Source: Longilinea arvoryzae
GTDB lineage: Bacteria; Chloroflexota; Anaerolineae; Anaerolineales; Anaerolineaceae
Direction of reading: 5' to 3'
Length of the DNA: 64,000 bases
Assembly (NCBI RefSeq): GCF_001050235.1
Contig: NZ_DF967972.1
Location: 2,170,107 to 2,234,106, forward strand
The position numbers and the translations under genes were made by a program. Shown one piece after another: positions 44,981-53,171 of the stretch (the stretch's first letter is position 1; each line of letters begins with the position of its first letter). The notes beneath the pieces are model-generated. The model was not told where the DNA came from and ran no database searches. It was given only the letters and a program-made list of their open reading frames with translations.

Positions 44981-45931
44981 TTGAGTAGTGAACAACCCGT
45001 TTTCTCAGTGGTTGCCCCTGTCTTCAACGAAGAAGGAAGCCTGATGGAATTCTACCGGCGGATGCAGGCGGTCCTGGAATCAACCGGCGAGAACTGGGAA
45101 CTGATCCTGGTGGATGATGGTTCATCGGACGGCTCGACGGGGATCATTCGCCAGCTGGCTGCCGAGGATGAGCATGTGCGGCCGGTGATTTTTGCCCGCA
45201 ACTTCGGCCATCAAATCGCCGTCACCGCGGGTCTGGATTACTCCCACGGACAGGCCGTGACGGTCATCGATTCGGATCTGCAGGATCCACCGGAAGTGGT
45301 TTTGGACCTGATCGCCAAATGGCGCGAAGGTTACGAAGTGGTTTTTGCCGTGCGCACCGAACGGGAAGGCGAAACGGCCTTCAAGCTCTGGACTGCCTCG
45401 CTGTTCTATCACCTCATCTACAAGATCACCGAGGTCAAGATTCCGATGGACACAGGCGATTTTCGCCTGATGGACCGGCGGGTGGTGAACGTGATGAACC
45501 GCATGCGCGAGCACAACCGTTTTCTGCGCGGCATGTCGGCCTGGGTCGGCTTCAAACAGGTTGGCGTGCCGTACAAGCGCATGGCCCGCTTTGCGGGGAG
45601 CACGAAGTATCCCTTCAAGAAGATGCTCAAGCTGGCCATGACGGCCATCACGGGCTTTTCGTTCATGCCCCTGCAATTCGCAACCGTGATGGGCTTTATC
45701 TCCGCCGGGTTGAGCCTGATCGCGGCAATCGTAGTCATCATTTTGCGCGCCACGACCGGCGCGGTTTTCCTGGGACAGGCTTCGACATTGATTGCGGTGT
45801 TATTCCTGGGGGGCATCCAATTGATCTCGCTCGGAATTTTGGGTGAGTACATCGGTCGGATTTATGATGAAGCAAAAGGTCGTCCATTGTATATCGTGCG
45901 TGAATCGCCAGACGACTTTTCAAAAAAATAA
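44981..45931 (+). CDS. GT2 glycosyltransferase of the GtrB/dolichyl-phosphate-sugar synthase type
   Basis: About 317 residues: a GT-A catalytic domain (VVAPVFNEEGSL, ILVDDGSSDGS, VIDSDLQDPPEVV) followed by two C-terminal transmembrane segments (ATVMGFISAGLSLIAAIVVI and LIAVLFLGGIQLISLGILGE). Such enzymes load a sugar onto polyprenyl phosphate, which GT39-type enzymes use. The start is TTG 44981, 7 nt after GGAGG; GTG 44975 is too close to that site. It has no obvious link to the catabolic genes on either side and may be a passenger in the cluster. Confidence 0.85.
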   Translation: MSSEQPVFSVVAPVFNEEGSLMEFYRRMQAVLESTGENWELILVDDGSSDGSTGIIRQLAAEDEHVRPVIFARNFGHQIAVTAGLDYSHGQAVTVIDSDLQDPPEVVLDLIAKWREGYEVVFAVRTEREGETAFKLWTASLFYHLIYKITEVKIPMDTGDFRLMDRRVVNVMNRMREHNRFLRGMSAWVGFKQVGVPYKRMARFAGSTKYPFKKMLKLAMTAITGFSFMPLQFATVMGFISAGLSLIAAIVVIILRATTGAVFLGQASTLIAVLFLGGIQLISLGILGEYIGRIYDEAKGRPLYIVRESPDDFSKK

Positions 45932-45949
45932 TGTATTGAAAGGAAAAGA

Positions 45950-47419
45950 ATGGCCAAAATCGATCTAACTGTCATGCCTGAACGTCGTGCGAAGGCAATT
46001 CGCCGGGCTCGTGAACGGAATATCGTTATCCCCACCTTTGCCCAGATGCGCGACCCATCGAAGATTCCGGCTGCTTTCAAAGCCGAGCTCAAGCAAATCG
46101 GCTTGTGGGATGTGCATCCTCGTAACCTCTTCCGCATATCCTGGAAGAACGAAGCCAAGGAATTTGGCGGCGGCTACGACGGCGTCAATTACCTCGAATT
46201 CCCGTCCAGCCTGACCGGCACCCCGGCCCGTATTATCGTAATGGTCGGCAAGTGGTTCCCCACCGGCGCTCACAAAGTTGGAGCTGCCTTTGGCTGTCTG
46301 GTGCCGCGTCTGGTGACCGGTCAGTTCGACCCGACCACCGAGAAGGCCGTGTGGCCTTCCACCGGCAACTACTGCCGCGGCGGCGCCTATGATTCGGCGC
46401 TGTTGGGCTGCGAATCGATCGCCATTTTGCCGGAAGGCATGAGCCGCGAGCGCTTCGAGTGGTTGAAGAAGATCGCCAGCGAAGTCATTGCCACTCCGGG
46501 CAGTGAATCGAACGTCAAGGAAATCTTCGATAAGTGTTGGGAACTGCGCCGCTCCGGCCAGGACCTGATGATCTTCAACCAGTTCGAAGAATTCGGCAAC
46601 TACCTGTGGCATTATTCGGTCACCGGCAAAGCCTTCGAGGAAATGCTGGAACATGTCATGCGGCCGAATGATACCTTCCGGGGTTCGGTATTCACCACCG
46701 GTTCAGCCGGCACCATCGCCAGCGGCGATTACCTCAAGCAGGTCTTCCCAACCAGTAAGATCGGCGCGAGCGAAGCCCTACAGTGCCCGACCCTGCTGGC
46801 CAACGGTTTTGGCTCGCACCGCATCGAAGGCATTGGCGACAAGCATGTGCCCTGGATCCACAACGTCAAGAACACCGATGTGATTACGGCCATCGATGAT
46901 AACGCGGTCGTTCATCTGCTGCGCCTGTTCAACGAACCCGTCGGCCGGGCCTACCTGGTCAAGATGGGCGTTCCCGAAGCGTTCGTCAACCAGCTTGGTC
47001 TGATGGGCTTCTCCGGCATCGCCAACGTCCTCTCGGCCATCAAGATGGCGAAATACTACGAGATGGGCGAGAACGATGTGGTCGTGACCGTACTGACCGA
47101 TTCGATGCAGCTCTACGGCAGCCGGATCGATGAGATGCGGAAAGAAGAGGGCGAGTACACCGAAGCCATGGCGGCGGCTGACTTCGCTCGCTATTTGCTG
47201 GGCACCTCCACCGACAACATGCTCGAACTGAGCTATGCGGATCGCAAGCGCGTTCACAACCTGAAGTACTACACCTGGGTCGAACAGCAGGGCAAGACTT
47301 ATCCTGAAATTCAGGACCAGTGGTACGACCCGAACTACTGGACGGATATCCAGAAGCAAATGGGCGAAATCGATGCCTTGATCACCGATTTCAACCACGA
47401 AGTGGGTCTGGTCAAATAA
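45950..47419 (+). CDS. PLP-dependent enzyme of the tryptophan-synthase-beta superfamily, specific reaction unknown
   Basis: 489 residues. WFPTGAHKVGAAFGCLVPRL carries the likely PLP lysine in a TrpB-like GAHK context. WPSTGNYCRGGAYDSALLGC is the asparagine loop and TTGSAGTIASGDYL a glycine-rich phosphate loop. VTVLTDSMQLYGSR lies toward the C-terminus. It is longer than cysteine synthases (~310) and lacks the TrpB channel motifs I would expect. It could be a lyase acting on an amino acid intermediate. AAGGA precedes the ATG and a strong terminator closes the gene. Together with the threonine-synthase-like gene, it gives the cluster two fold-type-II PLP enzymes. Confidence 0.7.
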   Translation: MAKIDLTVMPERRAKAIRRARERNIVIPTFAQMRDPSKIPAAFKAELKQIGLWDVHPRNLFRISWKNEAKEFGGGYDGVNYLEFPSSLTGTPARIIVMVGKWFPTGAHKVGAAFGCLVPRLVTGQFDPTTEKAVWPSTGNYCRGGAYDSALLGCESIAILPEGMSRERFEWLKKIASEVIATPGSESNVKEIFDKCWELRRSGQDLMIFNQFEEFGNYLWHYSVTGKAFEEMLEHVMRPNDTFRGSVFTTGSAGTIASGDYLKQVFPTSKIGASEALQCPTLLANGFGSHRIEGIGDKHVPWIHNVKNTDVITAIDDNAVVHLLRLFNEPVGRAYLVKMGVPEAFVNQLGLMGFSGIANVLSAIKMAKYYEMGENDVVVTVLTDSMQLYGSRIDEMRKEEGEYTEAMAAADFARYLLGTSTDNMLELSYADRKRVHNLKYYTWVEQQGKTYPEIQDQWYDPNYWTDIQKQMGEIDALITDFNHEVGLVK

Positions 47420-47431
47420 TTTCGAAGAGAC

Positions 47432-47467
47432 CATCCGGTGCGGCAATTCCGCACCGGATGGGTTTTT
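47432..47467 (+). terminator. Intrinsic terminator after the PLP enzyme gene
   Basis: 12-bp perfect stem (47432-47443 with 47449-47460; arm CATCCGGTGCGG), 5-nt loop, then GGTTTTT. Confidence 0.85.
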
Positions 47468-47479
47468 CAGGGGGGCGTG

Positions 47480-48073
47480 ATGAGCATTTATCCTCCCGGT
47501 ACAGCTTTGATTTTGGTGGCGGTGGTGACCGAGCCGCGCGACCTGGAAATTGCCCGCCTGTTGGGCTGGTACCGCATCCCGCTGCGCCACGCGCCCAAGG
47601 TCGTATCCGTGGATTACCTGGCCTTCTACCAGACGGGCGGTTTCGGCGAGGAGCACCACTGGCGGGTCGAAACCATTGCACCCGTGCGCGGGCACGAAAT
47701 GGCAACCCGGGCTGAACTGCTGCGCAGCGAGCCGGACCACCCACGCGCGCATGAAGAATATTACAAGATGCAGCTTGGTCCACTGCAAACGCTGCCGCAA
47801 CCGATCCTGGCTGGAAATTGGCGGCGCTTTACCTTCCTGTACACCACGGGAGAATTGTTGAAAAATGCGCATAGCTTAATCGACCTGGTGGTGCGCTCGG
47901 AAGAACGCAACCTCCTGTGGCGCTCGCTGCGTGAACGTGCATTGAAGGAAGGAACTTATCAGGCGGATGAATTGCCGGATGAAGCAGTAGAGCCGGCCCT
48001 GCTGGCGCTGTTGGGGGATGTGAAGGGCCTGCAGGAGGAAAAAGGGGGGTATGAGGTCGAGGAAAACTGGTAA
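47480..48073 (+). CDS. Conserved-looking protein of unknown function
   Basis: 197 residues from ATG 47480; the frame opens at 47438, but that start is inside the terminator. The protein is mixed alpha/beta, without signal peptide or membrane segment. TEPRDLEIARLLGWYRIPLR and YTTGELLKNAHSLIDL are its most regular segments, with many Arg, Glu and His residues. The last ~45 residues are acidic. No family is recognised. It sits between a PLP enzyme and the hydantoinase, and its stop overlaps the -10 of the latter, so it may be an accessory of the pathway or unrelated. Confidence 0.6.
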   Translation: MSIYPPGTALILVAVVTEPRDLEIARLLGWYRIPLRHAPKVVSVDYLAFYQTGGFGEEHHWRVETIAPVRGHEMATRAELLRSEPDHPRAHEEYYKMQLGPLQTLPQPILAGNWRRFTFLYTTGELLKNAHSLIDLVVRSEERNLLWRSLRERALKEGTYQADELPDEAVEPALLALLGDVKGLQEEKGGYEVEENW

Positions 48074-48076
48074 AAT
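48068..48076 (+). promoter_or_regulatory. Extended -10 TGGTAAAAT of the hydantoinase gene
   Basis: TGGTAAAAT lies across the stop of the preceding gene, 28 nt before the ATG at 48105. A start near 48083 would give a short leader containing the AAGGAG site. Confidence 0.5.
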
Positions 48077-48104
48077 GGCAGAACCATTCGCCAAGGAGAC
48101 TTCG

Positions 48105-49529
48105 ATGAGCAATTTATTGATAAAGAATGGAACGTTGATTACCGCTGCTGAAACATTTCAGGCGGATATCCTGGTTGAAGGTGAAAAAATCGCCCAGATT
48201 GGGCCGGAGCTGACGGCGCCAGCCAATGCCGAGGTGGTGGATGCCGGCGGCAAGCTGGTCATGCCGGGCGGCGTGGATGTGCATACCCATTTCAGCCTGC
48301 CCATGGCCGGCACGATCAGCTCGGACGACCACTATACCGGTCATAAAGGCGCCGCGTTTGGCGGCACGACCACGGCCATCGATTTCGTTTCCCAGGATAC
48401 CAGCCCGCTGCTGGCCAATATCGAGGCTGCGCATGTCAATGCCGATCCTAAGGCAGCCATCGATTTTGGCTTTCATATGAATATTACCCATTTCGACGAT
48501 CAGGTGGCGGCCGAGATCGGGCAGTTGCCCGCCGCCGGTGTCACCAGCGTCAAAGTGTTTACGGCTTACAACGGCCGGCTGCGCCTCTCGGATGGTGAGA
48601 TTTTTAAAGTGCTGCGGTTAGCCCGCCAACACGGCCTGCTGACCATGGTCCACGCCGAGAACGGCGATGTCATCGAAACGCTGGTGGCTGAGGCATTGAC
48701 TGCCGGGCACACCGCTCCGGAATGGCATTCGCTGACCCGCCCGTCCTGGGGCGCAGTCGAAGCCACCCTGCGCACAGCCGCTCTGGCGGCTCAGGCGGAG
48801 GCGCCGGTTTACATTGTCCACATGAACGTGGGCGGCGAGGTGGATCAGGTAGCCTACGCCCGGGCGCACGGTATTCAGGTGATGGCCGAAACCTGCCCTC
48901 AATATTTATTCTTTACCATCGACAACCTGCGTGGGCCAGACGGCGCCAAGTGGGTTTGTTCGCCGCCCATGCGCAGCGCGGCCGACAATGCCCGCTTATG
49001 GACGGGTATCGCTGACGGCACCCTGCAGGTGATGGCAACCGACCACTGTCCCTTCTTTTTCGACGGCCGCAAGCCGATTCTCTACGAAGGCAAAGAGGTT
49101 GCCATTCCGGGCAAGGAACTTGGCAACGGAAATTTCACGCTCGTCCCGAACGGTTTGCCGGGGGTCGGTGACCGGATGCCCATCCTGTGGACGTATGGGG
49201 TGCGCAGTGGCAGAATCACACCCAATCAGTTTGTGGCGTTGACCTCGACCAACCCCGCGCGGATTTTCGGCATGTATCCGCGTAAAGGCACCCTGATGCC
49301 GGGCGCGGATGCGGATATTGTCATCTGGGATCCGGAACGCAGGCTGAAATATGGGGTGGCGCATGCCCAACACCGCACCGATTACAACCTTTACGAGGGT
49401 TGGGAGTTGGTGGGCTACCCCGAACGGGTTTATCTGCGCGGAAATTTGATCGTCGAAAACGAAACCTGGTACGGGAAACCCGGAATGGGGCGGTTCATCC
49501 ACCGCAAGGCATTTGGGGATATACTGTAA
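48105..49529 (+). CDS. Dihydropyrimidinase / D-hydantoinase family amidohydrolase (HyuA-like)
   Basis: 474 residues. Zinc ligands are seen in GGVDVHTHFSLPMAG (HxH), the carboxylated lysine in GVTSVKVFTAYNG, histidines in TMVHAENGD and VYIVHMNVGGEVDQV, and the aspartate in MATDHCPF. SSDDHYTGHKGAAFGGTTT is family typical. It opens cyclic imides such as hydantoins, dihydropyrimidines or related ureides. The enterobacterial purine cluster also contains a hydantoinase (hyuA), so a ring-opening step in purine breakdown is the likely role (inference). The start at 48105 follows AAGGAG; the earlier ATGs at 48051 and 48075 lie before or inside the promoter. Confidence 0.88.
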   Translation: MSNLLIKNGTLITAAETFQADILVEGEKIAQIGPELTAPANAEVVDAGGKLVMPGGVDVHTHFSLPMAGTISSDDHYTGHKGAAFGGTTTAIDFVSQDTSPLLANIEAAHVNADPKAAIDFGFHMNITHFDDQVAAEIGQLPAAGVTSVKVFTAYNGRLRLSDGEIFKVLRLARQHGLLTMVHAENGDVIETLVAEALTAGHTAPEWHSLTRPSWGAVEATLRTAALAAQAEAPVYIVHMNVGGEVDQVAYARAHGIQVMAETCPQYLFFTIDNLRGPDGAKWVCSPPMRSAADNARLWTGIADGTLQVMATDHCPFFFDGRKPILYEGKEVAIPGKELGNGNFTLVPNGLPGVGDRMPILWTYGVRSGRITPNQFVALTSTNPARIFGMYPRKGTLMPGADADIVIWDPERRLKYGVAHAQHRTDYNLYEGWELVGYPERVYLRGNLIVENETWYGKPGMGRFIHRKAFGDIL

Positions 49530-49532
49530 AGA

Positions 49533-51140
49533 ATGCCTTCCTGGGTTATTCTGATCCCGCTGCTGCTTCCGATCGCTGCGGCGCTGGCGATTTTTGTTCT
49601 GGAGCGCTTCCGGCCGAATTTCGGGCTGGCATGGTTGATGGCCATACTGGCTTCGACGATCGACTGGGGGCTGCTGCTCGTTCTGCGCCTCCGCACGCCG
49701 GCCCCGTTGCAGGTGGCGGATTGGCTGCCGTTTACAGTTCAGATGGATGACCGGCTGCTGTTGCAGGTGGATGGGATTTCCTGGCCTCTGGCCTTCAGCC
49801 TGGCAACCCTGCTGATGGCTGTTATTCTCACGGCTCCGGTCCGTCTGGGCCAGAAGAGTTACCCCATCGCCTGGGCCAGCAACCTGTTCATCACGGCCAT
49901 GGGAATGGTGGGCGTCCTCTCCGGAAATTTGATCACCCTGCTGCTGGTCTGGTCCCTGATCGATTTCGTCGAACTGGTGGTGATGCTGCGAACCGTGAAC
50001 GAACCGCGCCTGAACACGCAGGTCGTCGTCGCTTTCATCGTGCGCGTGTCCGGAACCATCGTCGCGCTGTCGGCTTTCATCGTTGGTAAGAATCTCGACC
50101 TCACGTCTGAGGTCAGCCCATTTCCACAGGCCAGCATTCTATTACTGGTAGCGGCCGGATTGCGGTTGGGGATTTTGCCCTTGAATTTGCCTTACCGGCA
50201 GGAAATTCAAATGCGCCGCGGCGTCGGGACGCTGCTGCGAATGGCTTCCTCCGCCACCAGCCTGGTGCTGCTGGCGCGCCTGAATCCAACCCAGCTTCCG
50301 ACGGGCTGGATGAATTTTCTTCTCTTCGGCACCGCCATTGGAACCCTGTACGCGGCCAGCATGTGGGCCGGAGCAACCAATGAGCTCAACGGGCGGCCGT
50401 ATTGGGTTGTCGCGACGGCCGGTTTGGCAATTGCCTGTGTCATCAACGGCAGCCCGATTTCCAGCCTGGTCTGGTCGACCGCGATGATCCTGTACGGCAG
50501 CGTTCTGTTCCTTTATTCGGCCCGGGCCAGATTCTCGCTGGCTTTGCCCATCCTGGCAGCCCTGGCGATGAGCGGTTTGCCTTTTACCCCCACCGCGTAC
50601 GGCTGGCCGGGGTTGCTGGGAGATACCTTCAATCTGTTCGATATGGCGATGATCCTGGCGGTGGCGCTTCTCATCGTAGGCCTGGTGCGGCACGCCATGG
50701 CCCCCGGAGAAGCCTTGAAGAATATGCAAGGCTGGATCCAGGTGGCCTATCCGCTGGGCCTGGTCCTGCTGGTCGGAAGCGGCTGGTTGATCGCTGTTAT
50801 CGGTCCGGATGGCTTTTTCACCGCCGGACGCTGGCCGGCCAGTCTGGCTGCGGTTCTGCTGGCGATTGGATGGATTGCGGCCATCCTTTACCAACGACTC
50901 CTGGTCCATATGAAAGAACGCCTGGCCTGGCTGGACTCGCTTTTGCGGGCCATCGCAAGGTGGATGGTTTCCTTCTTCAGCTTTCGCTGGCTGTATTCGG
51001 TCTTACAGGATTTTATGGAATTATTGCGTAGATTGGTTAACAGCCTTTCACTCATTTTGGAGGGGGAAGGCGGTGTTTTGTGGGCGCTGGTGCTGCTGGC
51101 GCTGCTGCTCACGGTGTTGATTCCAGGGACGGGACATTGA
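49533..51140 (+). CDS. NuoL/NuoM-like membrane protein lacking expected proton-channel residues
   Basis: 535 residues with about 14 hydrophobic segments, arranged like the antiporter-type subunits of complex I or Mrp antiporters. FLIDFVELV-like sequence (LLLVWSLIDFVELVVMLRTV) occupies the place of the segment that normally carries the channel glutamate (usually WE). LGILPLNLPYRQEIQMRRGVGTLL stands where PFHxWLPDAHxxAP is usual. So the key acidic and lysine residues seem changed, and it may be structural or regulatory. It starts 3 nt after the hydantoinase stop and overlaps the next gene. Family placement rests on pattern, not on a search. Confidence 0.65.
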   Translation: MPSWVILIPLLLPIAAALAIFVLERFRPNFGLAWLMAILASTIDWGLLLVLRLRTPAPLQVADWLPFTVQMDDRLLLQVDGISWPLAFSLATLLMAVILTAPVRLGQKSYPIAWASNLFITAMGMVGVLSGNLITLLLVWSLIDFVELVVMLRTVNEPRLNTQVVVAFIVRVSGTIVALSAFIVGKNLDLTSEVSPFPQASILLLVAAGLRLGILPLNLPYRQEIQMRRGVGTLLRMASSATSLVLLARLNPTQLPTGWMNFLLFGTAIGTLYAASMWAGATNELNGRPYWVVATAGLAIACVINGSPISSLVWSTAMILYGSVLFLYSARARFSLALPILAALAMSGLPFTPTAYGWPGLLGDTFNLFDMAMILAVALLIVGLVRHAMAPGEALKNMQGWIQVAYPLGLVLLVGSGWLIAVIGPDGFFTAGRWPASLAAVLLAIGWIAAILYQRLLVHMKERLAWLDSLLRAIARWMVSFFSFRWLYSVLQDFMELLRRLVNSLSLILEGEGGVLWALVLLALLLTVLIPGTGH

Positions 51141-51724
51141 TGGAACCTTCATATAGCTGGCTTCCATTGATCCTCATCATGGCTTCGACGCTGACATTGC
51201 TGATCAGTGAGAATTGGCGTTGGAGCATCATCGCGCTGGCCGTCCAATACCTGGGGATGTTCTGGATGATCTCCTGGGAGTGGCCGCTCGGACTTGCCGC
51301 TGTAAAGCTGGTCACGGGCTGGATGGCCGGAGCCGTGCTTGGGGTATCCCAGCCGGGTTCCGCCCTGGCCGAAACCGGGATTACACGGCTGCCGGGCCGG
51401 GGTTTCAAAATTGTGACCGCATCTCTGGTCTGGGTCCTGGCATTTGCCATTGGCCCGTCTTTGAAGACGCTTTTACCGGCCGGGACCAATTATCTCCTGG
51501 GCGCGGTAATCCTGATTGGCATGGGACTTTTGCAGTTGGGCATGTCGCTGCGTCCGCTGCGGGTGATCCTCGGCCTGTTTACCGTGCTCTCAGGGTTTGA
51601 ACTGTTGTATGCGTCTGTGGAAACCTCCGTCTTGGTGACCGGGCTGATTTCCGGAGTCAATCTGGGATTGGCGCTGGTGGGCGCCTATTTATTGGTGAAT
51701 CAGGAACCGGAGGACGTCCAATGA
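51140..51724 (+). CDS. NuoK/HyfE-like small membrane protein
   Basis: 194 residues with about six hydrophobic segments. The start ATG 51140 shares one base with the upstream stop. The C-terminal part, PLRVILGLFTVLSGFELLYA followed by TGLISGVNLGLALVGAYLLV, resembles NuoK/MrpC/HyfE, with a membrane glutamate in FELL. The N-terminal half has extra segments, so it is longer than NuoK (~100) and near HyfE (~216). It overlaps the following NuoN-like gene by 4 nt. It is the middle subunit of the three-gene membrane module. Confidence 0.6.
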   Translation: MEPSYSWLPLILIMASTLTLLISENWRWSIIALAVQYLGMFWMISWEWPLGLAAVKLVTGWMAGAVLGVSQPGSALAETGITRLPGRGFKIVTASLVWVLAFAIGPSLKTLLPAGTNYLLGAVILIGMGLLQLGMSLRPLRVILGLFTVLSGFELLYASVETSVLVTGLISGVNLGLALVGAYLLVNQEPEDVQ

Positions 51725-53115
51725 ACACGGTGATTCTATGGATATTCGTGCCACTGGGTGCTTCCATCGTTCTGTTGATATTCAACTGGCATACGAATAT
51801 TACGCGCTGGACCGCGGCCATTCTGGCGCTGGCACTGGCGGCCGCGGCGGCGCTGACCACGTTTGGCGGTTTGGTGCAAATCGGCGGGCGGGCTTATGAA
51901 CTGACCTCTTCTTTGTCCATCCTCGGCCGGCAATTGATGCTGGATAACTCGGACCGCATATTGCTGGTATTGATCTATAGTCTGGGCGCTTTCTGGTTCC
52001 TGGGCACGCCGGCAGCCGGCACACACCGTCTTTTCACACCGCTCGGGCTGGCGATCATTGCTTTGCTGGTCGCGTCGCTCGCCGTGCAACCGTTCCTTTA
52101 CGCCGCATTGTTGGTCGAAATCAGTGTTTTGATGAGCATTCCGATGCTGGCTCCACCGGGTAAGCCTGCCGGCCAGGGTGTGATGCGATATTTGATCTTT
52201 CAGACGCTGGGCATGCCGTGCATTCTGCTCGGCGGGTGGGCATTGGGCGCCATCGAAACCAACCCGGCGAACGAAAATCTGCTGATCGCCGCAAGCCTCC
52301 TGCTGGCGTTGGGTGTGGCTTTCTGGCTGGCGGTTTTTCCTTTTTACACCTGGGTGCCCCTGTTGGCCGGGGAAAGCCATCCTTATGTGGCCGGTTTCCT
52401 GTTCACGTTGCTGCCAACCGTGGTCTTTTCATTGCTGCTCAGTTTTTTGGATGGCTATGCCTTTATTCGGAATTCGACCTTTCTGTTTCAGGGTCTGCAA
52501 TTGGCCGGTACGATCATGGTGGCCACGGCCGGGATATGGAGCGCTTTTCAGCGCGATTTGACCCGTCTGTTCGGATATACGGCCATTTTGGAAACCGGCT
52601 TCGCGCTGCTGGCATTAAGTCTGCGCTCGGAAACCGGACTTGAATATTACGCGGGCGCTTTTTTCCCGCGCCTGATCGGATTGGGATTGTGGGCGCTGGC
52701 TCTTTCCGTTCTGGGAAGCCACGGCTTATCCTTAAAGTTCGAAGAGGAAAAACAGGCCTTTCAACGTCTGCCCATCGCCTCGACAGCCTGCGCCGTGGCC
52801 ATCTTCTCCAGCGGCGGCCTGCCGTTGTTGGCCGGCTTTCCCATTCGCCAGCCCCTGTTGGCAGAGCTGGGATCCAAATCGATTCCCATGGCCATCTGGG
52901 CGCTGGTGGGCTGCGCCGGGTTGATGTTCGGCGGATTCCGGTATTTGAATGCCCTGTTCCGCCACGAACCCAAAACTGTGCACATCGAGGAAAATCGTTA
53001 TCAAATCGTTTTACTCGTGACCGGCGTGGCATTGCTGGTGGTGGCGGGAGTGTTCCCGAGGCCATTCATCAGTTGGATGGTGAATATCCTGCAGGGATAT
53101 GCCAACTTGTTCTGA
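51721..53115 (+). CDS. NuoN/MrpD-like proton-conducting membrane protein
   Basis: 464 residues with about 13-14 hydrophobic segments. LYAALLVEISVLMSIPML has the conserved mid-membrane glutamate, and VFPFYTWVPLLAGESHPYVA corresponds to PFHxWxPDxYxGAPxPV of complex I subunits. FQRDLTRLFGYTAILETGFALL matches the RxxKRLLAYSSIxxxGF motif. FSSGGLPLLAGFPIR is close to the GxPPxxGFxxK loop. This is therefore the best match of the three to a proton translocator. No hydrophilic complex I or hydrogenase subunit is encoded nearby. A new promoter begins directly after it. Confidence 0.7.
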   Translation: MNTVILWIFVPLGASIVLLIFNWHTNITRWTAAILALALAAAAALTTFGGLVQIGGRAYELTSSLSILGRQLMLDNSDRILLVLIYSLGAFWFLGTPAAGTHRLFTPLGLAIIALLVASLAVQPFLYAALLVEISVLMSIPMLAPPGKPAGQGVMRYLIFQTLGMPCILLGGWALGAIETNPANENLLIAASLLLALGVAFWLAVFPFYTWVPLLAGESHPYVAGFLFTLLPTVVFSLLLSFLDGYAFIRNSTFLFQGLQLAGTIMVATAGIWSAFQRDLTRLFGYTAILETGFALLALSLRSETGLEYYAGAFFPRLIGLGLWALALSVLGSHGLSLKFEEEKQAFQRLPIASTACAVAIFSSGGLPLLAGFPIRQPLLAELGSKSIPMAIWALVGCAGLMFGGFRYLNALFRHEPKTVHIEENRYQIVLLVTGVALLVVAGVFPRPFISWMVNILQGYANLF

Positions 53116-53128
53116 TCGACAGGCCGGA

Positions 53129-53137
53129 TGGTATAAT
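53129..53137 (+). promoter_or_regulatory. Extended -10 TGGTATAAT before the coiled-coil gene
   Basis: TGGTATAAT 35 nt upstream of the ATG at 53172. Transcription would begin near 53144. No good -35, as expected for an extended -10 promoter. Confidence 0.5.
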
Positions 53138-53171
53138 CCTCAAAAGTAAGTAAATCCCAGCGAGGTGTTGG

